From Streptomyces microflavus (lineage in GTDB: Bacteria; Actinomycetota; Actinomycetes; Streptomycetales; Streptomycetaceae): DNA of 64,000 nt. Shown piece after piece: positions 42,677 through 51,751 of this stretch; position 1 is the first letter of the stretch; every line of letters starts with the position of its first letter. A program made the translations under genes and the position numbers. The stretch is from positions 434,001 through 498,000 of the forward strand of contig NZ_BMUG01000007.1 in assembly GCF_014650075.1 (NCBI RefSeq), written 5' to 3'. A model generated the notes under the pieces. It was not told the DNA's origin and ran no database searches. It saw only the letters and a list, made by a program, of their open reading frames with translations.

Positions 42677-43210
42677 TCAGCTTCCGGTGGAGTAGAGCCG
42701 GCCGTCGCCCATGCGGGCGCGCAGCCGGACGAGTGAACGCGAGCACTGGCTCTTCACCGTGGACTCGCTGCACCGCAGCAGCGAGGCGACCGACTCCACG
42801 CTCAGATCGTCCCAGTACCGCAGGACGACCATCGCCCGTGCCCGGGGCGGGAGTTCGCCGAGCAGGGCGAGCAGCGTCAGGCGGAGGTCGGCATGGGGGG
42901 CCGGATCGGCTTGCGGGCGGGGCGCGTTGGACCTGTGGGCGATCAAGTCCCGTACGGTACGTCGGCGTTCGGCCACATAGGTGCGGACGAGGACGGTCTT
43001 GGCGTAGGCGTCGAGGTTGTCCGCCCGGCTCGCCCGGCGCCAGTGCTGGAACAGCTTGGCGAGGGTCGTCTGCGTCAGGTCCTGGGCACCTTCCACGTTC
43101 CCGCAGAGCAGGTAGGCCGTCCGGTACAGCCGCCGCTGCCCGTCCCGCGCGTACGCCTCGAACGCGGCGCTCTCCTCGTCCGCCCCGCCGGGATCCGCCC
43201 CTGCCGGCAT
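42677..43210 (-). CDS. SigE-family RNA polymerase sigma factor (ECF type)
   Basis: 177 aa from ATG 43210 behind GGAGAGGGAGGG (GTG 43234 gives 185 aa). Region 2: LYRTAYLLCGNVEGAQDLTQ and TLAKLFQHWRRA. Region 4: LPPRARAMVVLRYWDDLSVESVASLL followed by CSESTVKSQCSRSLVRLR. These are ECF sigma core and -35 binding motifs; wording resembles the SigE/ECF41-free SigE group in Streptomyces. Likely heads an operon with the next two genes. Confidence 0.9.
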   Translation of the reverse strand: MPAGADPGGADEESAAFEAYARDGQRRLYRTAYLLCGNVEGAQDLTQTTLAKLFQHWRRASRADNLDAYAKTVLVRTYVAERRRTVRDLIAHRSNAPRPQADPAPHADLRLTLLALLGELPPRARAMVVLRYWDDLSVESVASLLRCSESTVKSQCSRSLVRLRARMGDGRLYSTGS

Positions 43211-43359
43211 CCGCCCTCCCTCTCCTCGTTCCACCCCTTACAGAGTTCGCGGGTGCCGAAAAGGTTGAAGGCGGAAGGTGATCAGTTCGAGAGACCGGAC
43301 GGCGGGACGGAACGTCTCATTCCTCGGTACGAATCTGGTGTCCCGCCGAGCGCCTGTGC

Positions 43360-43365
43360 TAGAAC
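43360..43365 (+). promoter_or_regulatory. -10 box of the leader-peptide transcript
   Basis: TAGAAC preceded by TG-rich tgtgc lies 7 bp before the leader GTG, which implies transcription starts at or next to the start codon. The -35 region (TGGTGT) is weak. Confidence 0.45.
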
Positions 43366-43372
43366 AACTGCC

Positions 43373-43447
43373 GTGACAGTCGATCGTTTTCTGGTGGAGT
43401 GCCTCCACATCGATCTCTGCCGCGTTTCCAGCGCTTCCTGTTGTTGA
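43373..43447 (+). CDS. Cysteine-responsive leader peptide
   Basis: A 24-codon GTG-initiated ORF: MTVDRFLVECLHID, then LCRVSSASCC and TGA. Short actinobacterial leader peptides of the form (H)IDLCRV.SA.C precede sulfur-assimilation genes; their terminal Cys codons are thought to measure charged Cys-tRNA. This one ends with two Cys codons and has a putative leaderless start. A hairpin follows before the transporter gene. Confidence 0.82.
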   Translation: MTVDRFLVECLHIDLCRVSSASCC

Positions 43448-43529
43448 AGCCCTGCCGCGGCATCCTCAGCGATGCCCTGACACGTTGACGCGCTGACGCC
43501 CTCGCGCTCGCTCTTCCCGTGTGTCCGCA

Positions 43530-43553
43530 CCCGCCGGCCGACTCTTCGGCGGG
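43530..43553 (+). promoter_or_regulatory. Hairpin, possible attenuator, upstream of ssuC
   Basis: cccgccg and cggcggg form a 7-bp stem with a 10-nt loop (43530-43553), followed by the pyrimidine-rich ctctctccttgtctcc. With the Cys leader it could form an attenuation control. No clear alternative stem was worked out. Confidence 0.45.
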
Positions 43554-43639
43554 CTCTCTCCTTGTCTCCCGGCGGTTGTTCCCTCCCGGCTCATCCCTGA
43601 GCCCGGTGGTCTGCCCTGCCCCTGTCCCCGGAGCCCTCC

Positions 43640-44491
43640 ATGACCACGCCCACTTCCGTACGGGAACGGGCCGTCCCCGCCCCCGCCGGACGGCGGCCGG
43701 AGCGCGGTGCCCGCTGGCGCCGCGTCGGGCTCCGCCTCGTCGCCCTCGCCGTCCTCCTCGCGCTCTGGCAGCTGGTGATCGTGCTCCAGCTCTGGTCACC
43801 GGTGCTGGTCCCCTCGCCCGCCGCCGTGTGGCGGGCGCTGCTGGAGACCTCCGGTACGCACGACGGGGTGCGCGGCTACCAGGGCCACACCCTGATCGAG
43901 CACCTCGGCATCAGCCTGCGCCGCATCTTCATCGGGGCCGGTGCGGGTGTCGTCGCGGGGCTGGTCGTCGGTGTCCTGATGGGGACGCTGCCGTGGGTAC
44001 GGGTGGTGCTTGAGCCCGCCGTGGCGTTCCTGCGCACCCTGCCGCCGCTCGCCTACTTCAGCCTGCTGATCATCTGGTTCGGCATCGACGAGGCGCCCAA
44101 GCTGTGGCTGCTCGCCATCGCCGCGATGCCGCCGGTCGCCGTGGCCACTGCCTCCGCCGTGGCGTCCGCGCCGACCGCGCTGGTCGAGGCGGCCCGCGCG
44201 ATCGGGGCCGGGCGCGGGCAGGTCGTGACGTCGGTCGTGCTGCCGTCCGCGCTGCCCGAGATCCTGATCGGCGTCCGCCTCGCCTTCGGCATCGCGTACT
44301 CCTCGGTGGTCGCCGCCGAGACGGTCAACGGCCTGCCGGGCATCGGCGGTCTGATCCGGGACGCCCAGCGCTACAACCAGTCGGACACCGTCATCCTCGG
44401 CCTCTTCGCCATCGGCATCTCCGGGCTGCTCATCGACGCCGGGCTGCGCGTCCTGTCGGACCGGCTCGCCCCGTGGCGACGCCACGCGTAG
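43640..44491 (+). CDS. ssuC: ABC transporter permease, aliphatic sulfonate/taurine type
   Basis: 283 aa with about six membrane helices. The EAA-like loop is EAARAIGAGRGQVVTSVVLPSALPEILIG, then VVAAETVNGLPGIGGLIRDAQRYNQSD. Members of the SsuC/TauC/NrtB family have this pattern. Followed by a binding lipoprotein, an ATPase and a TauD dioxygenase: a sulfonate uptake and desulfonation set. The Cys leader upstream strengthens the assignment to sulfur. Nitrate or thiamine precursor transport is less likely. Confidence 0.85.
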   Translation: MTTPTSVRERAVPAPAGRRPERGARWRRVGLRLVALAVLLALWQLVIVLQLWSPVLVPSPAAVWRALLETSGTHDGVRGYQGHTLIEHLGISLRRIFIGAGAGVVAGLVVGVLMGTLPWVRVVLEPAVAFLRTLPPLAYFSLLIIWFGIDEAPKLWLLAIAAMPPVAVATASAVASAPTALVEAARAIGAGRGQVVTSVVLPSALPEILIGVRLAFGIAYSSVVAAETVNGLPGIGGLIRDAQRYNQSDTVILGLFAIGISGLLIDAGLRVLSDRLAPWRRHA

Positions 44492-44545
44492 ACCGCCCCT
44501 CCTCCACCCCCTGTTCGCATCCACCTCCGTACGAAGGAAACACAC

Positions 44546-45598
44546 ATGGCCGGAACACGCGGTTGGCTCCGCCTCTCCTCGATCGCCGCCGCACTCGGAG
44601 CCCTGCTGGTGGTGACGGCCTGCGGGCAGGACGGGTCCGGCGACGGGGGCAAGGACGGCGGCAAGACGATACGCATCGCCTACCAGGCCTTCCCCAGCGG
44701 CGACCTGATCGTCAAGGAGAAGGGCTGGCTGGAGAAGGCGCTCCCCGGCTACACGATCAAGTGGACCAAGTTCGACTCGGGCGCCAGCATCAACACCGCG
44801 TTCGTGGCCGGTTCCGTGGACCTCGCGGCCATCGGCTCCAGCCCGGTCGCCCGGGGTCTCTCCGAGCCGCTGAACATCCCGTACCAGGTCACCTGGGTCC
44901 TCGACGTGGCCGGGGAGAACGAGGCGCTGGTCGCCCGTAACGGCTCCAAGGTCTCCTCCGTGAAGGACCTTGAGGGCAAGAAGGTCGCCACCCCGTTCAG
45001 CTCCACCTCGCACTACAGCCTGCTCGCCGCCCTCGACCGGGCCGGGGTGGACTCCTCGAAGGTCCAGCTCCTCGACCTGGAGCCGCAGGACATCCTGGCC
45101 GCCTGGACGCGCGGCGACATCGACGCCACGTACGTCTGGCTGCCGACCCTGGAGGAGCTGAAGAAGACCGGCAAGGTCCTCGTCTCCAGCCGGGAACTCG
45201 CCGCGTCGGGCAAGCCCACCCTCGACCTCGGGGTCGCCTCCACCAGCTTCATCGAGGCCCACCCCGACGTGCTGCCCGCCTGGCGCAAGGCGCAGGCCCA
45301 GGCGCTCGACCTGATCCACGACGACCCCGACGCGGCCTCCGCCGCCGTCGGCAAGCAGCTCGGGATCAGCCCCGCCGAGGCCGGCGCCCAGATCAAGCAG
45401 GGCATCTTCCTCAAGCCGGCCGAGCAGGCCGACGCGAAGTGGCTCGGGACTCCCGGCAAGGTCGGCGGTCTCGCGGACAACCTGCACAGCGCGGCGCAGT
45501 TCCTGGTCGACCAGAAGCAGATCGACTCCGCGCCCGACCTCGACAAGCTGCGGAAGTCCATCTACGTGGAGGGGCTCACCGATGCCGTCTCTCCCTGA
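44546..45598 (+). CDS. ssuA: ABC transporter substrate-binding lipoprotein, sulfonate type
   Basis: 350 aa. Lipobox VVTAC (Cys26) then the NMT1/SsuA fold: IRIAYQAFPSGDLIVKEKGWLEK, VDLAAIGSSPVARGLSEPLNIPY. Periplasmic-side equivalent for capture of sulfonate or taurine. The last 17 bp overlap the ATPase start. Confidence 0.87.
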   Translation: MAGTRGWLRLSSIAAALGALLVVTACGQDGSGDGGKDGGKTIRIAYQAFPSGDLIVKEKGWLEKALPGYTIKWTKFDSGASINTAFVAGSVDLAAIGSSPVARGLSEPLNIPYQVTWVLDVAGENEALVARNGSKVSSVKDLEGKKVATPFSSTSHYSLLAALDRAGVDSSKVQLLDLEPQDILAAWTRGDIDATYVWLPTLEELKKTGKVLVSSRELAASGKPTLDLGVASTSFIEAHPDVLPAWRKAQAQALDLIHDDPDAASAAVGKQLGISPAEAGAQIKQGIFLKPAEQADAKWLGTPGKVGGLADNLHSAAQFLVDQKQIDSAPDLDKLRKSIYVEGLTDAVSP

Positions 45599-46418
45599 CA
45601 CGGACAAGGCTCCGGACACCGCGAAGGTTCCCCGGCAACGCCACTCCGCCCCCGTCGTCTCCGTACGCGACGTCGAGCACACCTACGGCGGCGGCCGGGG
45701 CACCGAGAGCGTGACGGCTCTCGGCCCGGTCTCCCTGGAGATCCCGGCCGGAGAGTTCCTGGTCCTCGTCGGGCCCTCCGGCTGCGGCAAGAGCACCCTC
45801 CTCCGCCTCATCGCGGGCTTCGAGCGGGCCTCCTCGGGCGAGGTCGAGGTGTTCGGGGAGCAGCCCGAGCCCGGCAGCCAGGCGGGCATCGTCTTCCAGC
45901 AGCCCCGCCTCTTCCCGTGGCGCACGGTCGGCGACAACGTCGGCCTGGCGCTGAAGTACGCGGGCGTGCCCCGGGCCGAACGGGCCGGGCGCACCGCCGA
46001 GTTGCTGGAGCGGGTGGGCCTCGCGGACACCTCGGGCCGCCGCATCTGGCAGATCTCGGGCGGCCAGCAGCAGCGGGTGGCCATCGCCCGCGCCCTGGCG
46101 GGCGGCAAGCGGCTGCTGCTGCTCGACGAACCGTTCGCCGCGCTCGACGCGCTGACCCGGGAGCGGCTCCAGGAGGACCTGCGCACGGTCTCCGCCGAGA
46201 CCGGGACCACGTCGGTCTTCGTCACCCACAGCGTGGACGAGGCGGTCTTCCTCGGCACCCGCACGGTCGTGCTCAGCGCGCGGCCGGGCCGGGTCGCCCT
46301 GGACATCCCGATCGGCCTGCCGCGCACCGGCACCGGCCCCGACGAGCTGCGCGGGCTGCCGGAGTACGCCGCGCTGCGCGCCGAGATCGGTACGGCGGTA
46401 CGCGACGCGGCCCGCTGA
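45582..46418 (+). CDS. ssuB: ABC transporter ATP-binding protein, sulfonate type
   Basis: 278 aa. Walker A GPSGCGKST, signature ISGGQQQRVAIARALAG, Walker B RLLLLDEPFAALDAL, and H-loop VFVTHSVDEAVFL. The family is NrtD/SsuB. Start ATG 45582 overlaps the binding-protein end, so the two are translationally coupled. Confidence 0.92.
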   Translation: MPSLPDTDKAPDTAKVPRQRHSAPVVSVRDVEHTYGGGRGTESVTALGPVSLEIPAGEFLVLVGPSGCGKSTLLRLIAGFERASSGEVEVFGEQPEPGSQAGIVFQQPRLFPWRTVGDNVGLALKYAGVPRAERAGRTAELLERVGLADTSGRRIWQISGGQQQRVAIARALAGGKRLLLLDEPFAALDALTRERLQEDLRTVSAETGTTSVFVTHSVDEAVFLGTRTVVLSARPGRVALDIPIGLPRTGTGPDELRGLPEYAALRAEIGTAVRDAAR

Positions 46419-46450
46419 CGTACCCGTACGACCACCGACCGAGGAGAACC

Positions 46451-47374
46451 ATGACCCTCACGACCACCCCCGCCCTGCGCGACCACCGCATCCCCGCCGA
46501 CGGGCTGTACGAGGGCCCGCGCACCCTGCGCCGGGTGCCGGAGGGCTGGACCGAGCGGCCCTACGAGCTCTTCGAGCTGGTGCCGCGCGGCCGGGTGATC
46601 GGCGCCGAGATCCACGGCGTCGACCTGTCCCGTCCCCTGGGAACGGCCGTGCGCGCCGAGCTGGACCGGGCGCTGCTGGAGTGGAAGGTGCTGTTCTTCC
46701 GGGAGCAGCACCTCACCTCGCTCCAGCAGCGGGCCTTCGCCGGGCACTGGGGCGAGCTGGAGACCAACCCGCTGCTCGCCACCGGCGACGACCCGGAGGT
46801 GGTCCGCCTGGACCGCACCACGGTCCCCACCTTCGAGAACGTCTGGCACGCGGACGTCACCTTCCGCGAGCGCCCGGCCCTCGGCGCGGTCCTCCAGCTG
46901 CGCGAGGTCCCGCCGGTGGGCGGGGACACACTGTGGGCCGACATGGCGGCGGCGTACGACAACCTCTCCGAGGAGGTGAAGGAGCGCATCGAGGGGGCGC
47001 GGGCGGTGCACGACTTCATCCCCGGGTTCTCCCGGTTCTACCCGCCGGAGCGGCTGGCCCCGCACCAGGACCGGTTCCCGCCGGTGGAGCACCCGGTGGT
47101 GCGGCGCCACCCGGTCACGGGCCGCCGGACGATCTTCGTCAACGCCTCGTTCACCACCCGGATCGTCGGGTTCGCGCAGGAGGAGAGCGACCGGCTGCTG
47201 CGGCTGCTGTTCCAGCAGGCGCACGCGCCGGAGTTCCAGGTGCGGTACAGCTGGCGGGCGGGCGATGTGGCGTTCTGGGACAACCGGGCCACCCAGCACT
47301 ACGCCGTCAACGACTACGCCCCGCACCGCCGGGTCGCCGAACGCGTCGCGATCGCGGGGGACCGCCCCCACTGA
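46451..47374 (+). CDS. tauD: TauD/TfdA-family 2-oxoglutarate, Fe(II) dioxygenase
   Basis: 307 aa from ATG 46451 behind GAGGAG. Fe(II) ligands: WHADVTF (HxD) near residue 135 and the distal His in YAPHRRVAER near the C-terminus; the Arg there binds 2-oxoglutarate. TauD-type enzymes hydroxylate taurine or alkyl sulfonates to release sulfite. Last gene of the sulfonate cluster, 32 bp from ssuB. Alkyl sulfates are an alternative substrate. Confidence 0.88.
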   Translation: MTLTTTPALRDHRIPADGLYEGPRTLRRVPEGWTERPYELFELVPRGRVIGAEIHGVDLSRPLGTAVRAELDRALLEWKVLFFREQHLTSLQQRAFAGHWGELETNPLLATGDDPEVVRLDRTTVPTFENVWHADVTFRERPALGAVLQLREVPPVGGDTLWADMAAAYDNLSEEVKERIEGARAVHDFIPGFSRFYPPERLAPHQDRFPPVEHPVVRRHPVTGRRTIFVNASFTTRIVGFAQEESDRLLRLLFQQAHAPEFQVRYSWRAGDVAFWDNRATQHYAVNDYAPHRRVAERVAIAGDRPH

Positions 47375-47404
47375 TCCGTACGGGCAGGCTGCTTGAATGG
47401 AAGG

Positions 47405-48097
47405 GTGACCCGAGCCTCCCTGGACAAGCAGCCGCACGAAGTCGCCTCGATGTTCGACGGTGTGGCGGCCAACTACGACCTGACCAACGACGTGATCTCG
47501 CTGGGCCAGGCCCGGCTGTGGCGCAAGGCGGTCGCGGCGGCGGTCGACGCCCGCCCCGCGCAGAAGATCCTCGACCTGGCGGCGGGCACCGCGACCTCCT
47601 CGCAGCCCTTCGCCCAGGCCGGTGCCTATGTGGTGCCGTGCGACTTCTCGCTCGGCATGCTGAAGGTGGGCAAGCAGCGCCACCCGTGGATGCCGTTCAC
47701 GGCGGGCGACGGCATGAGGCTGCCGTTCAAGGACGAGGTCTTCGACACCGTCACGATCTCCTTCGGGCTGCGCAACATCCAGGACACCGAGACCGCGCTG
47801 CGCGAGCTGTACCGGGTGACGAAGCCGGGCGGCCGGGTCGTGATCTGCGAGTTCTCGCAGCCGACCTGGGCCCCGTTCCGCACGGTCTACACCGAGTACC
47901 TGATGCGCGCGCTGCCGCCGACCGCCCGGGCCGTCTCCTCCAACCCGGACGCGTACGTCTATCTCGCCGAGTCCATCCGCGCCTGGCCCGACCAGCCCGG
48001 CCTCGCCGCACTCCTTCAGAAGGCGGGCTGGTCGAAGGTGGCGTGGCGCAACCTCACCGGCGGCGTGGTGGCCCTGCACCGGGCCACCCGCGCCTAA
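47405..48097 (+). CDS. menG: Demethylmenaquinone methyltransferase
   Basis: 230 aa from GTG 47405 (TRASLDKQPHEVASMFDGVAANYDLTND), the conserved Streptomyces start. The SAM motif is KILDLAAGTATSS; then FDTVTISFGLRNIQDTETALRELYRVTKPGG, typical of UbiE/MenG. Methylates demethylmenaquinone to menaquinone, the last step of quinone synthesis. The ribosome site is essentially absent, so leaderless or inefficient initiation is possible. Follows tauD by 30 bp but is probably a separate unit. Confidence 0.92.
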   Translation: MTRASLDKQPHEVASMFDGVAANYDLTNDVISLGQARLWRKAVAAAVDARPAQKILDLAAGTATSSQPFAQAGAYVVPCDFSLGMLKVGKQRHPWMPFTAGDGMRLPFKDEVFDTVTISFGLRNIQDTETALRELYRVTKPGGRVVICEFSQPTWAPFRTVYTEYLMRALPPTARAVSSNPDAYVYLAESIRAWPDQPGLAALLQKAGWSKVAWRNLTGGVVALHRATRA

Positions 48098-48116
48098 AGC
48101 TCCCGTAGATCCGGGC

Positions 48117-48647
48117 TCAGAGCTCCAGCCGGTAGCAGCGCGCCTCCTGTCCGGGGCGCGGGGTGGTGAAGGTCTCCGCGAGCCGCATCCCGAGCCGCTC
48201 CGCCACCGCGATGGAGCGGGCGTTACGGGAGTCGATCATCGCGACGACATCCGGCACCCCGGCCGCCCGCAGCCGCTCCAGCGTGGTGCGGGCGGCGGCG
48301 GTGGCGTACCCGTGCCCCCAGGCGGAGCGCCCCAGACGCCAGCCGATCTCGATGGCGCCGACCGGCCCGTAGTGGGTGTGCGGCCACGGCTGCGCCCCGG
48401 TGAAGCCGAGCACGGTGCCGTCCTCGTCGGTGACGGTCCACAGGCAGTAGCCGAGCTCCGCGTCATGGCGGCGCTGACGGGCGGTGAGTTCCTCGTACAC
48501 GGAGAAGTCCGCCCTCCGGCCGCCGAAGAACTCCATCACCTCGGGGTCGTCGAAGACCCGGTGCCAGAACAGCGCGTCCTCGTCGGTCGGGACGCGCAGA
48601 CGTACCGCGGGGGCCGGGGCAGTGGGCGGAACAGGTGCTATCGACAT
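48117..48647 (-). CDS. GNAT-family acetyltransferase (RimJ/RimL type)
   Basis: 176 aa from ATG 48647. LGRSAWGHGYATAAARTTLERL contains the acetyl-CoA pyrophosphate loop (R/QxxGxG/A), and IDSRNARSIAVAERLGMRL is the conserved C-terminal motif of RimJ/RimL-like N-acetyltransferases. Target is unknown. Converges on menG (20-bp gap) and diverges from the geranylgeranyl reductase. Confidence 0.88.
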   Translation of the reverse strand: MSIAPVPPTAPAPAVRLRVPTDEDALFWHRVFDDPEVMEFFGGRRADFSVYEELTARQRRHDAELGYCLWTVTDEDGTVLGFTGAQPWPHTHYGPVGAIEIGWRLGRSAWGHGYATAAARTTLERLRAAGVPDVVAMIDSRNARSIAVAERLGMRLAETFTTPRPGQEARCYRLEL

Positions 48648-48744
48648 GAGGGAGCCCTTCGGAGGGTTGTTCAGCAGGCCCCCATAGACTGCACGGGACA
48701 TGTGCCGCGCGGCACGCGAATTCGAGTCTTCGGGAGATCCGACC

Positions 48745-50028
48745 GTGACCGAGCCCCTCTCCGAGCACAGCGCGGACGTGATCGTCGTCGGAGCGGGCCC
48801 AGCCGGCTCCACGACCGCGTACTACCTCGCCAAGGCCGGACTCGACGTCCTGCTCCTGGAAAAGACGGCGTTCCCCCGCGAGAAGGTCTGCGGCGACGGC
48901 CTGACGCCGCGCGCCACGAAACAGCTCGTCTCCATGGGGATCGACATCTCCGAGGAGGCCGGCTGGCTGCGCAACAAGGGCCTGCGCATCATCGGCGGCG
49001 GCGTACGGCTCCAGCTGGACTGGCCGGATCTCGCCTCCTACCCGGACTACGGACTGGTCCGCAAGCGCGACGACTTCGACGAGCAGCTCGCCCGGCAGGC
49101 GCAGAAGGCCGGCGCCCGGCTGTACGAGCGCTGCAACGTCGGCGCCCCCATCCGGGACGAGCGCACCGGCCGCATCACCGGCGTCGAGGCCAAGGTCGGC
49201 GAGGAGAAGACCCCGCTCACCTTCCACGCCCCCCTCGTGGTCGCCGCCGACGGCAACTCCACCCGGCTCTCCCTCGCGATGGGGCTGCACCGCCGCGAGG
49301 ACCGCCCGATGGGCGTCGCCGTCCGTACGTACTTCACCTCGCCCCGCCACGACGACGACTACCTGGAGTCCTGGCTGGAGCTGTGGGACAAGCGCGGCGC
49401 CCAGGACCGGCTGCTCCCCGGCTACGGCTGGATCTTCGGCATGGGCGACGGCACCTCCAACGTGGGCCTCGGCATCCTCAACTCCTCCTCCGCCTTCAAG
49501 GAGCTGGACTGGCGCGAGGTGCTCAAGGCCTGGTGCGCCTCGATGCCCGAGGAGTGGGGCTACACCCCGGAGAACATGACGATGCCCATCCGGGGCGCCG
49601 CCCTCCCCATGGCCTTCAACCGCCAGCCGCACTACACCAAGGGCCTCCTGCTCGTCGGCGACGCGGGCGGCATGGTCAACCCGTTCAACGGCGAAGGCAT
49701 CGCGTACGCCATGGAGTCGGGCCAGATCGCGGCCGACGTCATCGTCCAGGCCCACGCCCGCGCCACCCCCGCCCAGCGCGAACTGGCCCTGAACAACTAC
49801 CCGAAGGTGCTCAAGGAGACCTACGGCGGCTACTACACGATGGGCCGCGCCTTCGTGAAGCTGATCGGCAACCCGAAGGTCATGAAGGTCGCCACCCAAC
49901 GCGGCCTGACCCACCCGCTGCTGATGAAGTTCACGCTCAAGATGCTGGCCAACCTGACCGACCCGACGGGCGGCGACGCGATGGACCGCATCATCAACGG
50001 GCTCTCCAAGGTGGCTCCGAAGGCCTGA
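48745..50028 (+). CDS. Geranylgeranyl-reductase family flavoprotein (MenJ-like)
   Basis: 427 aa from GTG 48745. FAD motif DVIVVGAGPAGSTTAYYL; CGDGLTPRA segment; and a central VVAADGNSTRLSLAMG with LLVGDAGGMVNPFNGEGIAYAM. The family reduces isoprenoid double bonds. In mycobacteria MenJ saturates one isoprene of menaquinone. Position 650 bp from menG makes that role likely. Not a chlorophyll enzyme in this context. Confidence 0.87.
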   Translation: MTEPLSEHSADVIVVGAGPAGSTTAYYLAKAGLDVLLLEKTAFPREKVCGDGLTPRATKQLVSMGIDISEEAGWLRNKGLRIIGGGVRLQLDWPDLASYPDYGLVRKRDDFDEQLARQAQKAGARLYERCNVGAPIRDERTGRITGVEAKVGEEKTPLTFHAPLVVAADGNSTRLSLAMGLHRREDRPMGVAVRTYFTSPRHDDDYLESWLELWDKRGAQDRLLPGYGWIFGMGDGTSNVGLGILNSSSAFKELDWREVLKAWCASMPEEWGYTPENMTMPIRGAALPMAFNRQPHYTKGLLLVGDAGGMVNPFNGEGIAYAMESGQIAADVIVQAHARATPAQRELALNNYPKVLKETYGGYYTMGRAFVKLIGNPKVMKVATQRGLTHPLLMKFTLKMLANLTDPTGGDAMDRIINGLSKVAPKA

Positions 50029-50045
50029 GGCCCACAGCCCACCAC

Positions 50046-50660
50046 TTACGGCTCACGGCGCGGCGGCCCTTCGCCCGTCGCCGCGCCCCGCGTGCGCTCG
50101 TAGTGGCGGGCCACCCGGGCCCGGTTGCCGCAGGACGGCCTGCACCACTCCTGGCGGCCGTGGCTCTTGATGAAGTACCGCACGCAGCGCGGCGCGTGGC
50201 AGGCCCGCAGCTGTTCGCGCTCGGGCCCGCTCAGGAAGTCGACGGCATCCCGCGCCAGCGCCGCGACCAGCCGTACGCGCGGGTCGTCCTCGGCCGACAA
50301 CAGCCGGGCCGCGGGGGCCCCTTCGGCGGGCCAGTCCAGCTGCGGGGCGACCAGCTCCCGGGCGGCGGCCGCGTTGAGGCGGTCCAGGGCCTCGGCGGCC
50401 GGCATCAGCACGTGCGCGTCCGCCGGGCTGGGCGGCGCCGGGCTGACCACCCGCGCGAACAGGGCCCGGACGGCCCCCCGTACACCGACGATCCCGGCCC
50501 TGAGCTCCTCGTCGGCGACGAGCCCTCCGGCGCTCGCCAGCCCGGTCTGCTGCTGGATCCACCGGGTCGTCCCCCGGACCGTCGCGAGGTCGTCGACGAC
50601 GCCGCCCTCTCCGTCGTGGCGGATGGTGCTCGCCAGTTCCATGACGGGCCGCTGTGTCAC
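50046..50660 (-). CDS. CGNR zinc-finger domain protein (ABATE type)
   Basis: 204 aa. The C-terminal zinc finger reads CHAPRCVRYFIKSHGRQEWC..SCGNRARVARHY, the CGNR motif that binds DNA. The N-terminal ABATE domain senses a ligand. Start GTG 50660 has AAGGGGG at suitable distance; ATG 50642 is an alternative. Divergent from the metallophosphatase, so it may regulate it; the spacer is AT-rich at 50735-50765. Confidence 0.85.
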   Translation of the reverse strand: MTQRPVMELASTIRHDGEGGVVDDLATVRGTTRWIQQQTGLASAGGLVADEELRAGIVGVRGAVRALFARVVSPAPPSPADAHVLMPAAEALDRLNAAAARELVAPQLDWPAEGAPAARLLSAEDDPRVRLVAALARDAVDFLSGPEREQLRACHAPRCVRYFIKSHGRQEWCRPSCGNRARVARHYERTRGAATGEGPPRREP

Positions 50661-50779
50661 CGGTCGCCCCCTTCGCCGCCATCGGCCGGTTGTCGACGGC
50701 CTCTTGAACTCTGTCCGACCCCCACTCTAGAGTCCTAACGGGAAAAGAGAAATTAACGTTATACGGGGGACGGACGGCC

Positions 50780-51517
50780 ATGTTGCTCGCCCAGATCAGC
50801 GATCTGCACCTGGACGGCGGTGAACGCGCGACGCACCGGGCGACCCGCGTCATGGAGTACCTGCGGGCCCTGCCCCGCCCGGTCGACGCACTGCTGGTCA
50901 CCGGGGACATCGCCGATCACGCGGCGGAGGCCGAGTACGAGGAGGCGGCCCGCATCCTGGCCGCCCCGTTCCCCGTACTGGCCTGCCCCGGCAACCACGA
51001 CGCGCGCCCCGCCTACCGCAAGGCCTTCCTCGGCGAGGCGCCCGGGGAGGGCCCCGTCAACCGGGTCCACCTGATCGCCGGAACCGCCGTCCTGATGTGC
51101 GACTCCACCATCCCCGGCCGCGACGAGGGGCGCCTCGACACGGAGACGCTCGGCTGGATCGACACCACGCTCGGCGCCCTCCCGGACGGCGTCCCCGCAC
51201 TGATCGCCTTCCACCAGCCGCCCGTCGAGCTCCACCACCCGCTGCCCGACGCCGGGCGGCTCGAAGAGCCGGAACTCCTCGCCGGCCTCCTCGACGCCCA
51301 CCCCCGGGTCGTCGCCGTCCTCACCGGCCACGCCCACACGGCGGCCGCCTCGACCTTCGCCGGCCGCCCCCTCCTCGTCGGGCCCGCCGTCACCTGGACC
51401 CTGCGCATGCCCTGGGAGGGGGCCGACCCGGCCGACCGCGACCAGCCCCCGGGGATCGCGTTCCACGTCCTGGGCGAGGACCGGCGCCTGACGACACACT
51501 TCCGCGTCGTGCTCTGA
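50780..51517 (+). CDS. Metallophosphatase, cyclic nucleotide phosphodiesterase-like
   Basis: 245 aa. Bimetal ligands: QISDLHLDGG (DxH), LVTGDIADH (GD), CPGNHDARP (GNHD), LIAFHQPP, and LTGHAHTA (GHxH). This is the calcineurin-like class III phosphodiesterase fold (CpdA/Rv0805). Likely to hydrolyse cyclic nucleotides or other phosphodiesters in the cytosol. Confidence 0.9.
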   Translation: MLLAQISDLHLDGGERATHRATRVMEYLRALPRPVDALLVTGDIADHAAEAEYEEAARILAAPFPVLACPGNHDARPAYRKAFLGEAPGEGPVNRVHLIAGTAVLMCDSTIPGRDEGRLDTETLGWIDTTLGALPDGVPALIAFHQPPVELHHPLPDAGRLEEPELLAGLLDAHPRVVAVLTGHAHTAAASTFAGRPLLVGPAVTWTLRMPWEGADPADRDQPPGIAFHVLGEDRRLTTHFRVVL

Positions 51518-51751
51518 ACCGGGCGCCGGACCGGGCCACGGCATAATCCCCGACCCCTCAGGTGATCGTGTGCGATGATTTGCGCGCCACCCCCGGTCAT
51601 CGGCAGTCCCGGACCGGCTGGTGCCCGCCCTCGCCCCAGCGGCGACCCGCGGCGCGTACGAATCTTCATGACGCACGCTCACATCGAACGCAGGCCAGCG
51701 GGGTACGGAACAAGCCGATACAGCGCTGCTCGACCCCAAGGACAGACAGCC

